This document shows positions 34,649 through 35,916 of a stretch of 35,916 bases of DNA, piece by piece. The translations under genes and the position numbers were made by a program. Origin of the DNA: Clostridiales bacterium (GTDB taxonomy: Bacteria > Bacillota > Clostridia > Oscillospirales > Acutalibacteraceae). The DNA lies in the NCBI GenBank assembly GCA_022793315.1, contig JAAWCO010000088.1, positions 1-35,916 of the forward strand. The letters run 5' to 3'. How positions within the stretch are numbered: the first letter of the stretch is position 1; every line of letters begins with the position of its first letter. Under the pieces are notes generated by a model. The model worked only from the letters and a program-made list of their open reading frames with translations, was not told the DNA's origin and ran no database searches.

Positions 34649-34677
34649 TTCCTATGACAGATCATGAAAAAATAGAA
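34649..34677 (-). promoter_or_regulatory. Candidate sigma-E-type promoter of spoIIIA
   Basis: TTCTATT and CATAGGAA are separated by 14 bases on the minus strand, partly matching the mother-cell sigma-E pattern (KMATATT, 13-15 bases, CATACAAT). The start site would lie some 25 bases before spoIIIAA. The match is imperfect and the call leans on the known sigma-E control of this operon. Confidence 0.3.
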
Positions 34678-34829
34678 CTGCTTCTCTTCCCCGCATAAAA
34701 GCCGGAGCTCTCTGGAACACTAACAGAGACCCGTCCAGTGTTAATGAAAAGAGGATTTTTCATGGCGTTCGGGCAGGCCAAAAGGCACCGTACAAGGGCC
34801 GACAGGCACAGGATTGGGGGAAATTGCGG

Positions 34830-35015
34830 ATGAATGATGACCACAGCTACCGGCTGGGACTGTCTGATCTGCTCGATCAGGACCTTTCCAGCTACGAATA
34901 TTACCATTCTCTTTCCAAAGAAATGCAGAAGCAAATTGCGGACAAAGACATCTCCTCACTGGAGGAAATGCAGGAGTACGTCGCCCACCTCCGCTCCCGA
35001 AATACTCACTTTTAA
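34830..35015 (+). CDS. Small acidic/helical protein divergent from spoIIIA
   Basis: The 61-residue product is hydrophilic and helical, with SYEYYHSLSKEMQKQIADKD followed by SSLEEMQEYVAHLRSR. It resembles small hypothetical proteins of Clostridia that carry a YEYFNSLP-like motif; I know no function. GGATTGGGGG lies about ten bases before the ATG; a TTG two codons earlier is another possible start. It is the only plus-strand gene in this sporulation block and is divergent from spoIIIAA. Confidence 0.6.
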   Translation: MNDDHSYRLGLSDLLDQDLSSYEYYHSLSKEMQKQIADKDISSLEEMQEYVAHLRSRNTHF

Positions 35016-35063
35016 GTTTGGAGTCCCCTCACAGGGCAGAGAAAAGAGGATTTCCAGGCTATA

Positions 35064-35116
35064 ACCATCGGGGAGGCGCTGCAAATGTCTACATTTTGCA
35101 GCGCCTCCCCGATGGT
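35064..35116. repeat. 25-bp near-perfect inverted repeat between convergent genes
   Basis: Arms 35064-35088 and 35091-35116 are reverse complements except for one extra base, with only a 2-base loop. Neither strand has a T-run after the stem. It sits between the stops of the small plus-strand gene and bofA, so it may act as a bidirectional (T-less) terminator or RNA 3'-end stabiliser. A 10-base palindrome CTGTATACAG follows directly. Confidence 0.7.
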
Positions 35117-35137
35117 CTGTATACAGATCTCCCTCTC

Positions 35138-35407
35138 TTACACATTAAAAATCACTTTCAGCACCAGCAGCGCAACGACGCCGGGGATCCCCAGTACAAC
35201 GCAGCACAAACCGGACAACAGGCTGAGTCCCAGCGAAACTCCGGTAAACGCGCCTGCCACATTCACTGCCGCCAATGCGCAGATTCCCTGAGCGCCGGAG
35301 CTCAGAAGCCCGCGGATCGGCCGCCTGGATTTCAGCAGAGCGGTTCCCACCGCCAGAGCCACCAATCCCCCAACGGCATACACCAGAATTTGCAGTCCCA
35401 GACTCAT
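35138..35407 (-). CDS. bofA: BofA-family inhibitor of pro-sigma-K processing
   Basis: BofA inhibits the SpoIVFB protease that activates sigma-K in the mother cell. The 89-residue protein has hydrophobic segments at about 6-22 and 60-87, the latter ending LGIPGVVALLVLKVIF, a pattern typical of the BofA C-terminus. Its ATG overlaps the upstream DUF2508 stop by four bases. The DUF2508-bofA pair is also found in Bacillus (yaaL-bofA). Confidence 0.92.
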   Translation of the reverse strand: MSLGLQILVYAVGGLVALAVGTALLKSRRPIRGLLSSGAQGICALAAVNVAGAFTGVSLGLSLLSGLCCVVLGIPGVVALLVLKVIFNV

Positions 35408-35664
35408 TTCCTGTTCTCCTCTCCCAATGATGACAGTCCTTCTGCTGTCACGCCCTTCGTTTTGGCTATACGGAGCAGATAGCGGTAGCGCGCCCTCAGC
35501 GCTTCCATTTCATAGATACACGCTTCAATCAGATCGCTGTCGCTCTCCATCTCAAAGCGGCGGTTGACCATATCCAGACGGCTGCAAACCTCCCGGATAG
35601 CCTCCACAATTTCATCAGGCCGTTCATCAATCCTTAATATGGCTTTTTTCAGAGCGCCTTCCAT
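35404..35664 (-). CDS. DUF2508 (YaaL-like) family protein
   Basis: The 86-residue hydrophilic protein has the family segment DLIEACIYEMEALRARYRYL near residues 44-63. No function is established. It overlaps bofA by four bases, the conserved YaaL-BofA order. AAAGGCGGG lies upstream of the ATG. In Bacillus the gene before this pair is recR; here the region up to the window edge is AT-rich and shows no recognisable gene. Confidence 0.88.
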   Translation of the reverse strand: MEGALKKAILRIDERPDEIVEAIREVCSRLDMVNRRFEMESDSDLIEACIYEMEALRARYRYLLRIAKTKGVTAEGLSSLGEENRK

Positions 35665-35916
35665 GCTGTTCCCGCCTTTCCATAAATGGTTATGCTTATG
35701 ATTGGCAATTTATGTCATCTTTAATCCTGGCAGGAAAGCAAAGATTTTCGGCTGATCGGATGCGCATCGGACAGAGTCCTCCATTTTCTTCCAAAACGAA
35801 TGCGGAAAAAGCCAAATTTTTTCTCACCAGCCGCTCTTTCGCGTTTTTTACAAAACAGACGTTTTTTCAAAAAAGACTTGTTCCTCTTCCTTTTATGCTT
35901 TATCATATTGATAAAC

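Noticed and set aside
34681-34829. Short inverted repeats (AACACT/AGTGTT and GAAAA/TTTTC) before the small plus-strand gene
   Set aside because: Stems of five or six base pairs with long loops are expected by chance.
35721-35906. 61-codon Lys/Arg-rich frame at the right edge
   Set aside because: The composition comes from AT-rich intergenic DNA, and no ribosome-binding site or family was seen; the region may hold promoter sequence for DUF2508-bofA.

Overview
The window looks like a chromosome segment from a G+C-rich, endospore-forming Clostridia member, most likely of the Oscillospiraceae/Ruminococcaceae type. The evidence is a complete spoIIIAA-AH operon, a BofA-family gene, an Asp23-family gene, a DUF5685/J-domain gene pair, and the cluster asp23 - nusB - xseAB - ispA - dxs - tlyA - nadK - argR - recN, whose order is typical of Clostridia. 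I see no rRNA, tRNA, CRISPR array, phage or insertion sequence.

Layout. (1) About 1-9840, minus strand: a pyrimidine operon in the order pyrC-pyrF-carA-carB-pyrK-pyrD, followed by a histidine phosphatase and ruvX, closed by a hairpin terminator. pyrC has a recognisable promoter and a short leader with a GC-rich hairpin. pyrB, pyrE and pyrR are not in the window. CarA is intact in length but has lost all three glutaminase catalytic residues. (2) 9749-10084: a 336-base divergent regulatory region with the pyrC promoter (minus) and a strong promoter for gdhA (plus). (3) gdhA (plus), then a gene-free 11417-11824 holding a multi-hairpin palindromic element and a strong terminator. (4) 11825-13953 minus: DUF5685 protein, J-domain protein with a cysteine-rich tail, and a multispanning membrane protein. 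(5) apgM-type phosphoglycerate mutase (plus), convergent with an AT-richer femX-like gene (minus). The gene-free 16516-16844 holds the femX ribosome-binding site and a 13-bp terminator stem; I could not assign a convincing femX promoter there. (6) 16845-27973 minus: a sugar-phosphate transferase with its own promoter, then (reading upstream) recN, argR, nadK, tlyA, dxs, a divergent PAP2 protein, ispA, xseB, xseA, a TsaD-like gene and nusB. (7) 27974-28788: an 815-base AT-richer islet with an unidentified, possibly frameshifted ORF and the asp23 terminator. (8) asp23, then spoIIIAH to spoIIIAA (minus). (9) A small plus-strand gene divergent from spoIIIA, then bofA and a DUF2508 gene (minus), with a 25-bp inverted repeat between the convergent genes. 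The last 250 bases are AT-rich and I see no supported gene there.

How the genes work together. CarA/CarB make carbamoyl phosphate, PyrC makes dihydroorotate, PyrD/PyrK oxidise it, and PyrF makes UMP. With the CarA triad lost, the nitrogen donor is probably free ammonia, which is also the substrate of the divergently encoded glutamate dehydrogenase. Dxs and IspA feed isoprenoid synthesis, possibly linked to the PAP2-like protein and envelope lipid carriers. SpoIIIAA-AH form the channel between mother cell and forespore, and BofA restrains pro-sigma-K processing. The most unusual points are the CarA triad loss, an xseB gene with no standard start codon, the DUF5685/J-protein pair, a calcium-loop-like insertion in the PAP2 protein, and several long inverted repeats.
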